The notes below the pieces were generated by a model. It ran no database searches. It had not been told where the DNA came from and saw nothing but the letters and a program-made list of their open reading frames with translations. Below are positions 17,601 to 24,987 of a DNA stretch of 64,000 nucleotides, in pieces. The first letter of the stretch is position 1. Every line of letters starts with the position of its first letter. The stretch comes from Bacteroidales bacterium (lineage in GTDB: Bacteria; Bacteroidota; Bacteroidia; Bacteroidales; WCHB1-69), in NCBI GenBank assembly GCA_017395245.1, contig JAFPVR010000064.1, forward strand, positions 1-64,000. The letters are read 5' to 3'. A program made the translations under genes and the position numbers.

Positions 17601-18895
17601 ATGGCACACACAATGTTGAATTTGGTTTTGCCTGTGAAAGCTATGAGTGGCATGGCGTGATCTACACTACATCAGGAACATACACGTATGCCTATAACAA
17701 CGCCGATGGTTGTGCAAGCGTGGATACGCTGCACCTGACGGTGAACTATGGTACGCATAATGTCGAAACCGAGACTGTTTGCGAAAGTTACACCTGGCAT
17801 GGCACGACCTACACCACATCGGGAACATATACGTATGCTTATAACAACGCCGATGGTTGCCCAAGTGTGGACACACTGAAGCTGACTGTGAACTATGGAA
17901 CTCACAATGTTATAAATGAAACAGCCTGCGAGAGTTATACTTGGTATGGGGTGACTTATACGGTATCGGACATTTACACGCATTCATACACGAACACCTA
18001 TGGGTGTGCCAGCGTGGACACGCTCCACCTCACCATCAACAACCCAACGCATACGGCAATTCGTGTTGACACTTGCGACAATTTCACATGGTTGAACGGC
18101 ACGGGACAGAATTATACAACTACTGGAACCTATACCTATGCCCACATAGATGCCAACGGATGCACACAGGTGGACACTCTTTATCTCACTATTTACCCGC
18201 TCCCCATCCCCCTGATTACCGGCGACAATACTTTCTGCCCCGATGAGGTGGCCACCCTCGTTGCTGGCGGCGGCACCGACTACGTGTGGTCCACTGGGGA
18301 AACCACCAACCAAATCCAAGTGGGGACTCCCGACACCTACACGGTGACGGTGACGGATGCCTATGGGTGTTCGGCTGACGCAAGCTTTACAGTGACCTAC
18401 GCCCCGATGAGCCTGGAACAGTTGCCCATTGTTGCCAAGCGCCACGCCGACGGCACTCCCTACATGCTCGTCTACCCCCAGGCCGGTCTCCGCTACCAGT
18501 GGTATAAGGGCGGCGACCCGATACCCGGTGCGACGCAGCAGTATTATGCCCCCGACGGCGGACTGCTGCCCAATACTTCCTACAAAGTGCATGTCGCCCC
18601 CATGGATCCTGACAGCTGCGGCCTTTTCTCCGACGAATGGACTTACAGCGGCACGGCATCCACCAAGGTGCGCATCCTCCCCAACCCCAACAACGGTCGT
18701 TTCAAGCTTCTGCTGCCCGAAGGCACCGTGGACGTGCAGATTCTCAACGCCAACGGCCAGCTGGTGCTGTCGCGGAAGACCGACGGGGCGACCGAACTGG
18801 AAATGGACACCGGCCTCGCCAACGGACTCTATTTTGTGAAAACGTTCCGGAAAAATGGAAGTTCAAATGTTGAAAAATTGATTATTAACCGATAA
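14654..18895 (+). CDS. Giant Cys-rich repeat protein secreted by the type IX system
   Basis: A 1413-residue exported protein. A signal peptide (hydrophobic core LALFLLLAVAGGQLGFAQ) is followed by about twenty repeats of roughly 40-49 residues with the pattern C-[ED]-S-[YF]-x-W, a Thr/Tyr-rich strand, GC, and a closing DTLHLTV strand; two Cys per repeat could form a disulfide. The last 75 residues are a T9SS type A sorting domain (KVRILPNPNNGRFKLLLPEG to the C-terminal KLIINR), which directs export and surface attachment by the por system encoded at 52896-58872. Near-identical 147-bp units at 17045-17926 show recent expansion. It overlaps the previous gene by 25 bases. A surface adhesin or contact protein is the likely role, inferred from architecture. 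Confidence 0.85.
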   Translation: MDKLYQMLALFLLLAVAGGQLGFAQDVNTETIPPVSESTICESALPFTWNDVIFTAAGDSTITLVSSAGADSMVTMRLYITKTDTVHLFDTLCAGETFDSLGFNIVANIDIDTATTFSSAITACDSVTILHLTVHQPSYSTYSHDACDSFTWIDGVTYTESTNTPTITLTNAAGCDSVVTLNLTINPTYFFETDAAICAGDTFSWQRNSYMTEGVYWDSLQTAAGCDSIYKLHLTVNPLPVVTIIATADTVCGGEVVLMANGNTNYSYQWSNGSSNSWISVDSTGSYSVTATDPNECSNTVSKAITVNQPCHTMIDTTICQGESFDFFGESKTSTGVYVNTATATNGCDSIVTLVLAVNPAYYITRTVTICEGESHLFNGELLTQGGTYYDSLETVNGCDSIIELKLTVNPLPKINVVAAPDSIVCEGGSITLIAEVEKTGTYLWNTGETERKITGINSTGTYTVTFTETATGCKNTASKKVIVNPVTYGDTTAVACESFTWYGIEYSSTPEIAPTHTFKNHNDCDSVVTLHLTILHGTHRVFVDTTCESYTWHGIKYDTTGIYIHSDTNADGCLNVDTLHLTIYKPIHQSYTITECESYVWEDGDGHEYTASGTYTYAHEDEHGCWQVDTLHLTINHPTNTAVTVSTCESYYWAANGLTYTTSGNYYYSHEGSNECTQVDTLHLTIKNPTHTSISQSACNSFTWNNTTYTESGDYVQTFQSANGCDSVVTLHLTLYHDTATSWSATGCESFVWNDSTYTESDTYVQYFKTVHGCDSVVTLNLTILHGTHNVEFKTVCESYTWHGTTYTISGTYLYPYTNAAGCASVDTLHLTVNYGTHNVEFGFACESYEWHGAIYTTSGTYTYAYNNADGCPSVDTLHLTVNYGTHNVETETVCESYTWHGTTYTTSGTYTYAYNNADGCPSVDTLKLTVNYGTHNVQIETACESYTWHGTTYTISGTYLYPYTNAAGCASVDTLHLTVNYGTHNVEFGFACESYEWHGVIYTTSGTYTYAYNNADGCASVDTLHLTVNYGTHNVETETVCESYTWHGTTYTTSGTYTYAYNNADGCPSVDTLKLTVNYGTHNVINETACESYTWYGVTYTVSDIYTHSYTNTYGCASVDTLHLTINNPTHTAIRVDTCDNFTWLNGTGQNYTTTGTYTYAHIDANGCTQVDTLYLTIYPLPIPLITGDNTFCPDEVATLVAGGGTDYVWSTGETTNQIQVGTPDTYTVTVTDAYGCSADASFTVTYAPMSLEQLPIVAKRHADGTPYMLVYPQAGLRYQWYKGGDPIPGATQQYYAPDGGLLPNTSYKVHVAPMDPDSCGLFSDEWTYSGTASTKVRILPNPNNGRFKLLLPEGTVDVQILNANGQLVLSRKTDGATELEMDTGLANGLYFVKTFRKNGSSNVEKLIINR
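17045..17926 (+). repeat. Higher-order DNA repeat: two 441-bp blocks of three 147-bp units
   Basis: Repeat units starting at the conserved Cys codon lie at 17045, 17192, 17339, 17486, 17633, 17780 and 17927, exactly 147 bases apart. Units 1-3 and 4-6 are near-identical in the order A-B-C-A-B-C, showing that a three-unit block was duplicated as a whole. The array is in frame, so unequal recombination would change the length of the surface protein without breaking it. Confidence 0.92.
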
Positions 18896-18934
18896 ATTCA
18901 TCAAAAAAAAAAACATGGAAAGAGACGACTTTTA
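18788..18934 (+). repeat. Direct repeat, left copy (sorting domain end to ATG codons)
   Basis: About 147 bases covering the last 36 codons of the giant repeat gene, the intergenic A-run and the first 20 bases of the next gene. A nearly identical copy lies at 20076-20225, with an indel of 3 bases in the A-run. The two copies flank the 422-residue paralogue. Confidence 0.93.
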
Positions 18935-20183
18935 CCTTGTAGCATTATTTATCCTTATAGCCGTTGCCTCGCCTGTTTTGGGTGTGGCCCAGAACAGTGG
19001 CGGTGTGATTATCGACACAACCGTATGCGGGCAATTTGAATGGCATGATTCGACTTATACACTGTCAGATACGCTTGTGTTTAACTCGTTGGACCCTGCC
19101 ATCGGGGACACCACCATATATTTGACAGTGTATCAGAATATCGAAACCTCATGGGAACACACAGCTTGCGAGAGTTACACCTGGCTCGACTCAACTTACA
19201 CGGAGTCGGGTGACTACACGAGGACTTTCACGAATGTCAATGGCTGCGACAGCATTGTCACCCTGCACCTGACCGTGAACTACGGCACACACACTTCCGT
19301 AACGGTGAACGCCTGTGACAGTTTTACTTATCATGGGGTGACGTACACATCCAGTTATTACTATACGCCTCTTGTCTTTCACGACACAAATGATTTCGGT
19401 TGCGTAAATACGGACACGCTCCGGATTAACTTGGCACACTCCTTTTCTAGGGTCAGATACGATACCGCGTGTGTTGCCTACCTCAACTGGCAGGAATATG
19501 ACTGGGAAACGGGAGAATATATTTACCTGGAGTATCCGGGGTTAACGACTTCCGGCATGTATACAACAATAATACCTGGTTATGAGTGGATGACCCCGGA
19601 CTCCGCATGCCCGCTGAGGGACACCCTGTACCTCACTATGCTTGGTACTTTTGAACCAATGGACATCATAGGAGTGATTAACACGGACGGGACGTATGAA
19701 ATGCTGTATTATCCTGATAATAGTTTTAATTTCTATACGTGGTGGAAGAATAGCCAACGTATTGAGGGGGCCCGAAAGTATTATTACGATCCCAGAGAGT
19801 ATGATTTCGAGGAATATTTGGATACGAGTGCCTGCTATAGAGTGGAGATGTTTGGTCAATCAGGGGGAGATTGGGATGACTGCTATAGCCACTCGGCAGA
19901 CTGCTGGAAGCCCTCCATGGTTCAATCCATCAATTCTACAGTCCAGTTCGCCAAGGTGCGCATCCTTCCCAACCCTAACAGCGGACATTTCCGGTTGCTG
20001 CTCCCCGAAGGGACGGCGAACGTGCAGATACTCGATGCCAACGGCCTGACCGTGATGGCACGCACGACCGATGGCGCGACCGAACTGGAAATGGACACCG
20101 GCCTCGCCAACGGACTCTATTTTGTGAAAACGTTCCGGAAAAACGGAAGCTCAAACGTTGAAAAATTGATTATTAACCGATAA
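18915..20183 (+). CDS. T9SS-secreted repeat protein, short paralogue
   Basis: A 422-residue paralogue of the preceding giant protein. It has a signal-like hydrophobic core (LVALFILIAVASPVLGVAQ), two to three of the same Cys-containing repeats (residues about 30-180), a divergent Tyr-rich middle, and a T9SS type A sorting domain almost identical at the DNA level to that of its neighbour. The first seven codons, MERDDFY, are the same as in the ubiquitin-like gene at 20206. They give an acidic instead of the usual basic n-region before the hydrophobic core, so export efficiency is open to doubt. The gene appears to have been created by a duplication whose right end lay in the Ubl gene. Confidence 0.82.
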   Translation: MERDDFYLVALFILIAVASPVLGVAQNSGGVIIDTTVCGQFEWHDSTYTLSDTLVFNSLDPAIGDTTIYLTVYQNIETSWEHTACESYTWLDSTYTESGDYTRTFTNVNGCDSIVTLHLTVNYGTHTSVTVNACDSFTYHGVTYTSSYYYTPLVFHDTNDFGCVNTDTLRINLAHSFSRVRYDTACVAYLNWQEYDWETGEYIYLEYPGLTTSGMYTTIIPGYEWMTPDSACPLRDTLYLTMLGTFEPMDIIGVINTDGTYEMLYYPDNSFNFYTWWKNSQRIEGARKYYYDPREYDFEEYLDTSACYRVEMFGQSGGDWDDCYSHSADCWKPSMVQSINSTVQFAKVRILPNPNSGHFRLLLPEGTANVQILDANGLTVMARTTDGATELEMDTGLANGLYFVKTFRKNGSSNVEKLIINR

Positions 20184-20225
20184 ATTCATCAAAAAAAACA
20201 AAAACATGGAAAGAGACGACTTTTA
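20076..20225 (+). repeat. Direct repeat, right copy (sorting domain end to Ubl start)
   Basis: Right partner of the repeat at 18788-18934. It ends within codon 7 of the ubiquitin-like gene. Recombination between the two copies would remove the 422-residue gene exactly and leave the giant repeat gene followed directly by the Ubl gene. Confidence 0.93.
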
Positions 20226-20526
20226 TCTCAGAGTGCATTACAAGAACAAGACAATCCGTTACAAACTGATTGATCCGAACGCCACCCTGAACGTGTTGAT
20301 GCAGAACCTGCGCCACAGTACGGACGAGAACGGCAAGGCCATCTTCGACCTGCCCAACGTTGACAAGGACGGTGTGGTGGTGGAATATTTCTTCGGCAAG
20401 AAGGACGAGAACGACAATTTCATCATCCTGAACCCGAAAATCGGAAAAACAGAGTGCTGTCTGCGCGACTACAACGTGAAAAGCGGCGACACCTTGGAAG
20501 TGATTATGGATCCCATAGCCGGTTAA
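20206..20526 (+). CDS. Ubiquitin-like protein (beta-grasp) with C-terminal Ala-Gly
   Basis: A 106-residue protein that reads as a beta-grasp ubiquitin-like modifier. It opens with a strand (FYLRVHYKNKTIRYKLID), then a helix (TLNVLMQNLRH), and closes with YNVKSGDTLEVIM, the usual last turn and strand. It ends in PIAG, so a terminal glycine is already exposed and no propeptide needs removal. In such systems an E1 adenylates the terminal Gly and an E2 passes it to a target amine. The E2 gene starts 7 bases downstream and the E1 and JAMM peptidase genes are in the same strand run. The fold call is from pattern and context; overall identity to ubiquitin is low. It lacks internal duplications (not a polyubiquitin). 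Confidence 0.75.
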   Translation: MERDDFYLRVHYKNKTIRYKLIDPNATLNVLMQNLRHSTDENGKAIFDLPNVDKDGVVVEYFFGKKDENDNFIILNPKIGKTECCLRDYNVKSGDTLEVIMDPIAG

Positions 20527-20532
20527 TAACTT

Positions 20533-21132
20533 ATGAGAGAGGTAGATAAATACAAAGACAAACATTTTGTCGGCCGGAACGCCCGGCTGCTGAACGAGTG
20601 GATGTCCATTGACGAAAGGTACATGCATAACCCTGAGGTGAGCTACATCATCCGCAAACGGAACGCGGAAGGGCTGCCCATCATCTATGAGATTATCTTC
20701 AATATCAAGTCGTTCTGCGGGGTGGAGGAACCAGATGCCGACGGTCTGCAGCGACCGCTTTTCCACGACGAGTTCGTGATGCGCATCATTATCCCCAACA
20801 ACTACCCTGGCGTCGACTCGAAACTGGAGTTCAAGTTTCTCACGAAGACGGCTACGGGCATGGAGCTGCCGCACCCCTGGCACCCCAACATCCGCTATTT
20901 CGGGGATTTTGCCGGGCTAGTGTGCCTCAACACCAATGCCTGCGGAAGTTACACCGACCTGTCGTTCTACATTAACCGCGTGGTCTCCTACCTGAAATTC
21001 GAGAAGTATCACGCGCTCAACACGCCGCCTTATCCGCAGGACAACAAGGTGGCCGACTGGGTGCTCGAACAGGCAGAACCCAACGGTTGGATTGAAGAGT
21101 TGCAGAACTACCATATTTCACGGAATTCATAA
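20533..21132 (+). CDS. E2-like ubiquitin-conjugating enzyme (UBC fold)
   Basis: A 199-residue protein with the conserved centre of E2 enzymes: IIIPNNYPG (about residues 86-93) and the LEFKFLT strand, then HPNI (117-120), and 11 residues after Asn119 the sequence GLVCLN with candidate catalytic Cys131. In E2 enzymes the HPN Asn supports catalysis and the Cys carries the modifier as thioester. A PPYPQDN loop and a C-terminal helix follow, as in UBC domains. It lies 7 bases after the ubiquitin-like gene, which is the expected substrate, and 21 bases before the next ATG. No RWD-only degeneration is seen: both HPN and Cys are kept, so activity is expected. Confidence 0.83.
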   Translation: MREVDKYKDKHFVGRNARLLNEWMSIDERYMHNPEVSYIIRKRNAEGLPIIYEIIFNIKSFCGVEEPDADGLQRPLFHDEFVMRIIIPNNYPGVDSKLEFKFLTKTATGMELPHPWHPNIRYFGDFAGLVCLNTNACGSYTDLSFYINRVVSYLKFEKYHALNTPPYPQDNKVADWVLEQAEPNGWIEELQNYHISRNS

Positions 21133-21153
21133 TTGTTTCGAAAAACCAAAAGG

Positions 21154-22578
21154 ATGAAAAAATTACTACTTGTTCTTGTCGCCATATTCGCACTTTCGGG
21201 TGCTTTCGCCCAAAAGGAGGTCCCCCTTTCCTATGTGCTGAATCCCCAGACAGAGATCGCGTTCCCCGTTTATCTCAGAGGGCCTGCGTCGACCTGCCAG
21301 CCGGTCAAGTTGGAGTTGAAGGCGGCCTACCAGCCGGAATACGACATGATTACCGTGAAAATTCGTCCGGAATACGAGAAGCCTATGCTGAAAAAGGAAC
21401 AGTACACGCATCTTTGGTTTCCGATGTCGTGGGGCGCGACCCCATACAATCAGCTCAAGTTCGACGAGCACTTCCGCAGCAACTACCGCTCGAAAGTTAG
21501 TTTGGGTGGCGCGATCAAGGACCAGATTACCGTCAACCAGACCACCGACACCCTCAAGCCGGCTTTCCAGTGCCTGCACGGGGAGTTTGTGAACCAGAAA
21601 GATTTGGATGTCATGCTGTCCTTAAAGGAGAATAAAACCATCGTGTTGAAAATCAAGGCGCATGACAACAAACAGCCGGTTGTGCTGAAAATCAACAATG
21701 TGATCCCGCTTCGGGCCCGATTCAATTTCCCGATGATTTTCAACAAGGCTTTCCTGCAATATATCTCCAACAGTTACACCATCACGTTGCGGCTTCCCGA
21801 GGGCGGTTGCTACGGCCTGAATGAGACCATCAGCCAGTACAAGAAGTGGAATGATGAATTAAAGGTGGATTATCAGAATCTGCTCGACTATCTGATTAAC
21901 AACGGCACTTCGCAGGCGGAACGGAATGCGGCACTGCGCAAGCGACTGGAGATACTCTCCAAGTACGAGCCGGCCCGCAAAGGAATCACCGAGGTTGAAT
22001 GCGAAGAGTTGCTTCGCGAGTATGCCACTTTCCACGAATATTACAACAAAGTTGCCAAAGGGGTGATTTCGGGCGATTCCATCCAGAAAATGATTGCGCA
22101 GATGGACGAACTTATCGACAACATCTCCATTGCCAAAAACAAGGGCGACGGCAGAACGTGCTTGAAATACAAGGCGGAAGCGCAGAAATTCAATGAAGTG
22201 GGCATCGACGCGAGCGTGTATGACGAGTTTCCGGATATGAAGAAGCTGGCAAAACTTTTTACCAGCAGATTGGAGACCTTGAACACGATTACCTGTCCGA
22301 ACAGCGGAAGAAAGGTCGTCACCGGGGGTGGGGGCGGCGGTGGCGGTTGCAACATCGATGTGGAGAAAATCAAGGCTGCCACAAGGGAAATCAACGAGCT
22401 GTTGAACAAGTACCGCGTCAGTAAAAACAAAAACGAGCAGAAGTACTACAGTATTGTGAAAGAGACAGATGCCTATCTGAAGACTTTTTCGGATGCCTGT
22501 AAGAAAAACAAGAAGTACAAGACGATTATCCATCAGTATCAAGATGCCAAACAAACCTATCAGAACGCTGTAAAATAG
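21154..22578 (+). CDS. Periplasmic protein of the T6SS/Ubl locus, unknown family
   Basis: A 474-residue exported protein with a clear signal peptide (MKKLLLVLVAIFALSGAFAQ). The N-terminal 200 mature residues appear beta-rich; residues about 215-380 are helical and charged. A run of nine glycines broken by nothing (near residue 390) precedes a Cys and a C-terminal helical segment of about 75 residues. I recognise no family. It is placed where Bacteroidota T6SS loci encode replacements (TssN, O, P, Q, R) for the TssJ-L-M envelope complex, so a structural role in the periplasm is plausible. The gap to the next gene is 5 bases. Confidence 0.6.
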   Translation: MKKLLLVLVAIFALSGAFAQKEVPLSYVLNPQTEIAFPVYLRGPASTCQPVKLELKAAYQPEYDMITVKIRPEYEKPMLKKEQYTHLWFPMSWGATPYNQLKFDEHFRSNYRSKVSLGGAIKDQITVNQTTDTLKPAFQCLHGEFVNQKDLDVMLSLKENKTIVLKIKAHDNKQPVVLKINNVIPLRARFNFPMIFNKAFLQYISNSYTITLRLPEGGCYGLNETISQYKKWNDELKVDYQNLLDYLINNGTSQAERNAALRKRLEILSKYEPARKGITEVECEELLREYATFHEYYNKVAKGVISGDSIQKMIAQMDELIDNISIAKNKGDGRTCLKYKAEAQKFNEVGIDASVYDEFPDMKKLAKLFTSRLETLNTITCPNSGRKVVTGGGGGGGGCNIDVEKIKAATREINELLNKYRVSKNKNEQKYYSIVKETDAYLKTFSDACKKNKKYKTIIHQYQDAKQTYQNAVK

Positions 22579-22583
22579 TCGTT

Positions 22584-23357
22584 ATGAGAACGAAAACCTT
22601 GTCAGTCATCATTTGGTTCATCCTGTTGGCCGCCATTCCCGCGCGGGCGGTGTCGCAGAGCGGTCATGCGGATTCGATCAAAGCCATCAAGAACGAACTG
22701 AAGACCTATCAGTCGCAGTTGGAGACCATTGAAAGGAATCTCGTTACTTACGAGGATTATGACCTCTATTCCAGCACCTACCGCGACTGCGTGGAGCGGA
22801 TGGATGTTTTCTACGAGGCGAACAAGGCCACCATCGCGTTACAGAACCCGATGCTGTTTGAGATCTGGTCGGGCATCAAGGATTTGCGAGAAGATATTGA
22901 CGAGAAAATCGAGATTCTCAGGAAAGAGGCCGAAGCGGAAGCCCTGGCGCGCAAGTTAGAGACGGAACTGACCCTAACCTCAATCCAATACGAGCAGATG
23001 AATGCGAAGTTCCAGCAACTACCCCAAATGAAACGGAAAATCGCCAAGGATACGCTTGCCGCATTGAAAAGCAGGGATATGGAACTCTATCCGATTTATG
23101 CTGCCAGTAAAACCCAGCACAAAGACCTCATTGCGAGAAACCCTCTCTTGGACTCCCTCTGCGGCCGAATCGACATTTGCCATAAAACCATCAGCGAAGC
23201 GCCGAATATCGAAACCGTCAAATGGGGCGACATTATCTTCAAGGTGACGATTGTGGCTGCCCTGTTGGCGTTTCTGATTAATCTTGTAGTCAGTAAGAAA
23301 AAACTTAATACCCAACTCAATGGAAAGAAAAAGAAAAAATATACCCCGTCCATTTAG
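22584..23357 (+). CDS. Exported coiled-coil protein with C-terminal membrane anchor
   Basis: A 257-residue protein with a signal peptide (core VIIWFILLAAIPARAVSQ), a long helical/coiled-coil region (residues 28-205, rich in E, K and L with heptad spacing, for example the segment around LREDIDEKIEILRKEAEAEA), and one membrane helix near 218-237 (IIFKVTIVAALLAFLINLVV), followed by a lysine-rich cytoplasmic tail. The topology places the coiled coil in the periplasm anchored in the inner membrane. This resembles a T6SS envelope-spanning subunit, but no family is recognised. It sits between the periplasmic protein and the JAMM protein with gaps of about 5 bases. Confidence 0.6.
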   Translation: MRTKTLSVIIWFILLAAIPARAVSQSGHADSIKAIKNELKTYQSQLETIERNLVTYEDYDLYSSTYRDCVERMDVFYEANKATIALQNPMLFEIWSGIKDLREDIDEKIEILRKEAEAEALARKLETELTLTSIQYEQMNAKFQQLPQMKRKIAKDTLAALKSRDMELYPIYAASKTQHKDLIARNPLLDSLCGRIDICHKTISEAPNIETVKWGDIIFKVTIVAALLAFLINLVVSKKKLNTQLNGKKKKKYTPSI

Positions 23358-23361
23358 TGCG

Positions 23362-24987
23362 ATGAGGCGGTGTCTGCGGGTTTTAGTCGCCTGCGTCCTG
23401 TTGCTGTGCACGGCCTTGGTGTCGTCGGCGCAGAGCAAAGGGGTGACCGCTGTGTATGATGCCCAAACAGGCGAACTGACGATTGACAACCAGCAGAATC
23501 TGTGCAAACTCGTCTATGAAGAGGGAATGCCGGCCTCTTTCCAGCGTTTTGTCGGCGATTCCGCTATCATATTGGAGATGGGGAAACAATATGTTGTTCC
23601 GGACATTCTTCCCGAGGAGATGGACGGATTGGAGTCCTTCCAGGTCTATTTCCGCGATGCGCGGGGAAACTACAACCAGCCCTACGCGGTGAGTGTCAAA
23701 GTCATCAATCTGCCGCTCGAAGAGGAGACTGCCGTCGGGTCGGGCAGGAAGCCCTTCTATATCAAATGGTTTGAGTTGGGCAAGTCGCTGATATTTTATG
23801 CGTCGGGAGCTTTGCTGCTGCTCATCGTGCTGGTGGTGGTGCTGTTGCTCTTGCGAAGGAAACGGAAAGTGAAGGATGTCGCCGATGAAGAAACCCAGCA
23901 TGTGATGCAGGTGATTGAAGAGGAGAAAAATGACTTTTCGGTCGGATTGGACTACATCCGGCAGCACCCAGAGCAATATTTTTCCGTGGATATGGAGGAG
24001 TTCAGTCTTGACACGGCGGTGAAGAAGGTCTATTTTTCCCGGGAGGCGGTCAAAAATCTCAACAGCTATTACAAGTCTTTTCTGGAACAACCCGAGCGCA
24101 CCAATGAGACGGGTTGTTACCTGATTGGCGGCTGGGAGACGGTGGACGGGAACGACGAACAATACAACATCAGTGTCGAAGAGATGGTAATTCCCGGCGA
24201 CGATGCGGTGTACGACGAGTATTCGCTCAATTTCGGGCTCAAGATCGGCATCAAGTTGGGCAGTGCCATTCGCAATCTTTGCGAGAAGACAGGACGGGAC
24301 TATGTGCATACGGTGTGGATGCACTCCCATCCGGGGCTTGGGCTGTTTCTCTCCTCCCACGACCTTGTGGTGCAGAAACAGCTTGCCTACCCCGATGCCC
24401 CCAAACGCATGGTGGCCATCGTGATTGACACCAACACCCCGAACTGGCAGATGGCTTTCTTCACAGCGAAGAACAGCGGCGTGATGAACAACAAGGACGA
24501 TTTGCTCAAAACCATCTCCTTTGATGTGCTGAACGAGTGGAGCCGTCACAAAACCGTCGCCACGCAGGCTACGGCGACGGTGGAGAACAGTTTCATCGTC
24601 TCGACGGAGGATTTGAAGGATGAGTTTGCCTTTTCCGCCAAGGCCATCAACCAGATTGATGACGCCATCTATGCGGAAACGCCGAAGGAAGCCTATCCGC
24701 TCTACGGGACTATCCGGCGGAACGGGGATCTCAAGACCCGTATCGTCACCTCCTGCGACGCTGCCGGCGATGACATGGAAATCGGCTGTCTCGTGATGGA
24801 CGCTGACAACGACGAAGCCTTTGACGCGCACCGCTGCGATGCACGGCTCGGCCAAACGGACTTCTGTCTGGTTTACCGGTCGGAGCAGGAGTGCTATTTG
24901 GTCTGGTACAACACCGACCGAAAAATCCGGTTCATCCACACCTCCCTCAAGGAGATGAAGGAGTGGACCCGAAGAAAAAGAATATGA
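23362..24987 (+). CDS. Membrane-anchored JAMM/JAB isopeptidase-like protein
   Basis: A 541-residue protein starting MRRCLRVLVACVLLLC; an upstream ATG at 23320 overlaps the previous gene and adds 14 residues. After a signal-like segment comes an extracytoplasmic part of about 115 residues, one membrane helix (about 144-164, LIVLVVVLLLL core) and a large cytoplasmic part. The latter contains a JAB/MPN domain with a complete metalloprotease motif: H321-x-H323-x7-S331-x2-D334, with upstream Glu273/274 in VEEM. JAMM enzymes remove ubiquitin-like proteins from targets or mature them using zinc. Since the Ubl here already ends in Gly, deconjugation is the more likely role. The last codons overlap the next gene (ATGA). 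Confidence 0.85.
   Translation: MRRCLRVLVACVLLLCTALVSSAQSKGVTAVYDAQTGELTIDNQQNLCKLVYEEGMPASFQRFVGDSAIILEMGKQYVVPDILPEEMDGLESFQVYFRDARGNYNQPYAVSVKVINLPLEEETAVGSGRKPFYIKWFELGKSLIFYASGALLLLIVLVVVLLLLRRKRKVKDVADEETQHVMQVIEEEKNDFSVGLDYIRQHPEQYFSVDMEEFSLDTAVKKVYFSREAVKNLNSYYKSFLEQPERTNETGCYLIGGWETVDGNDEQYNISVEEMVIPGDDAVYDEYSLNFGLKIGIKLGSAIRNLCEKTGRDYVHTVWMHSHPGLGLFLSSHDLVVQKQLAYPDAPKRMVAIVIDTNTPNWQMAFFTAKNSGVMNNKDDLLKTISFDVLNEWSRHKTVATQATATVENSFIVSTEDLKDEFAFSAKAINQIDDAIYAETPKEAYPLYGTIRRNGDLKTRIVTSCDAAGDDMEIGCLVMDADNDEAFDAHRCDARLGQTDFCLVYRSEQECYLVWYNTDRKIRFIHTSLKEMKEWTRRKRI

Noticed and set aside
17045..17926. Possible intergenic satellite or CRISPR-like repeat
   Set aside because: The 147-base units are in frame inside a secreted repeat protein with a sorting domain.
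23383..24939. 518-codon minus-strand frame opposite the JAMM gene
   Set aside because: Antisense shadow; the plus strand has complete JAMM ligands and overlaps its neighbours as an operon.
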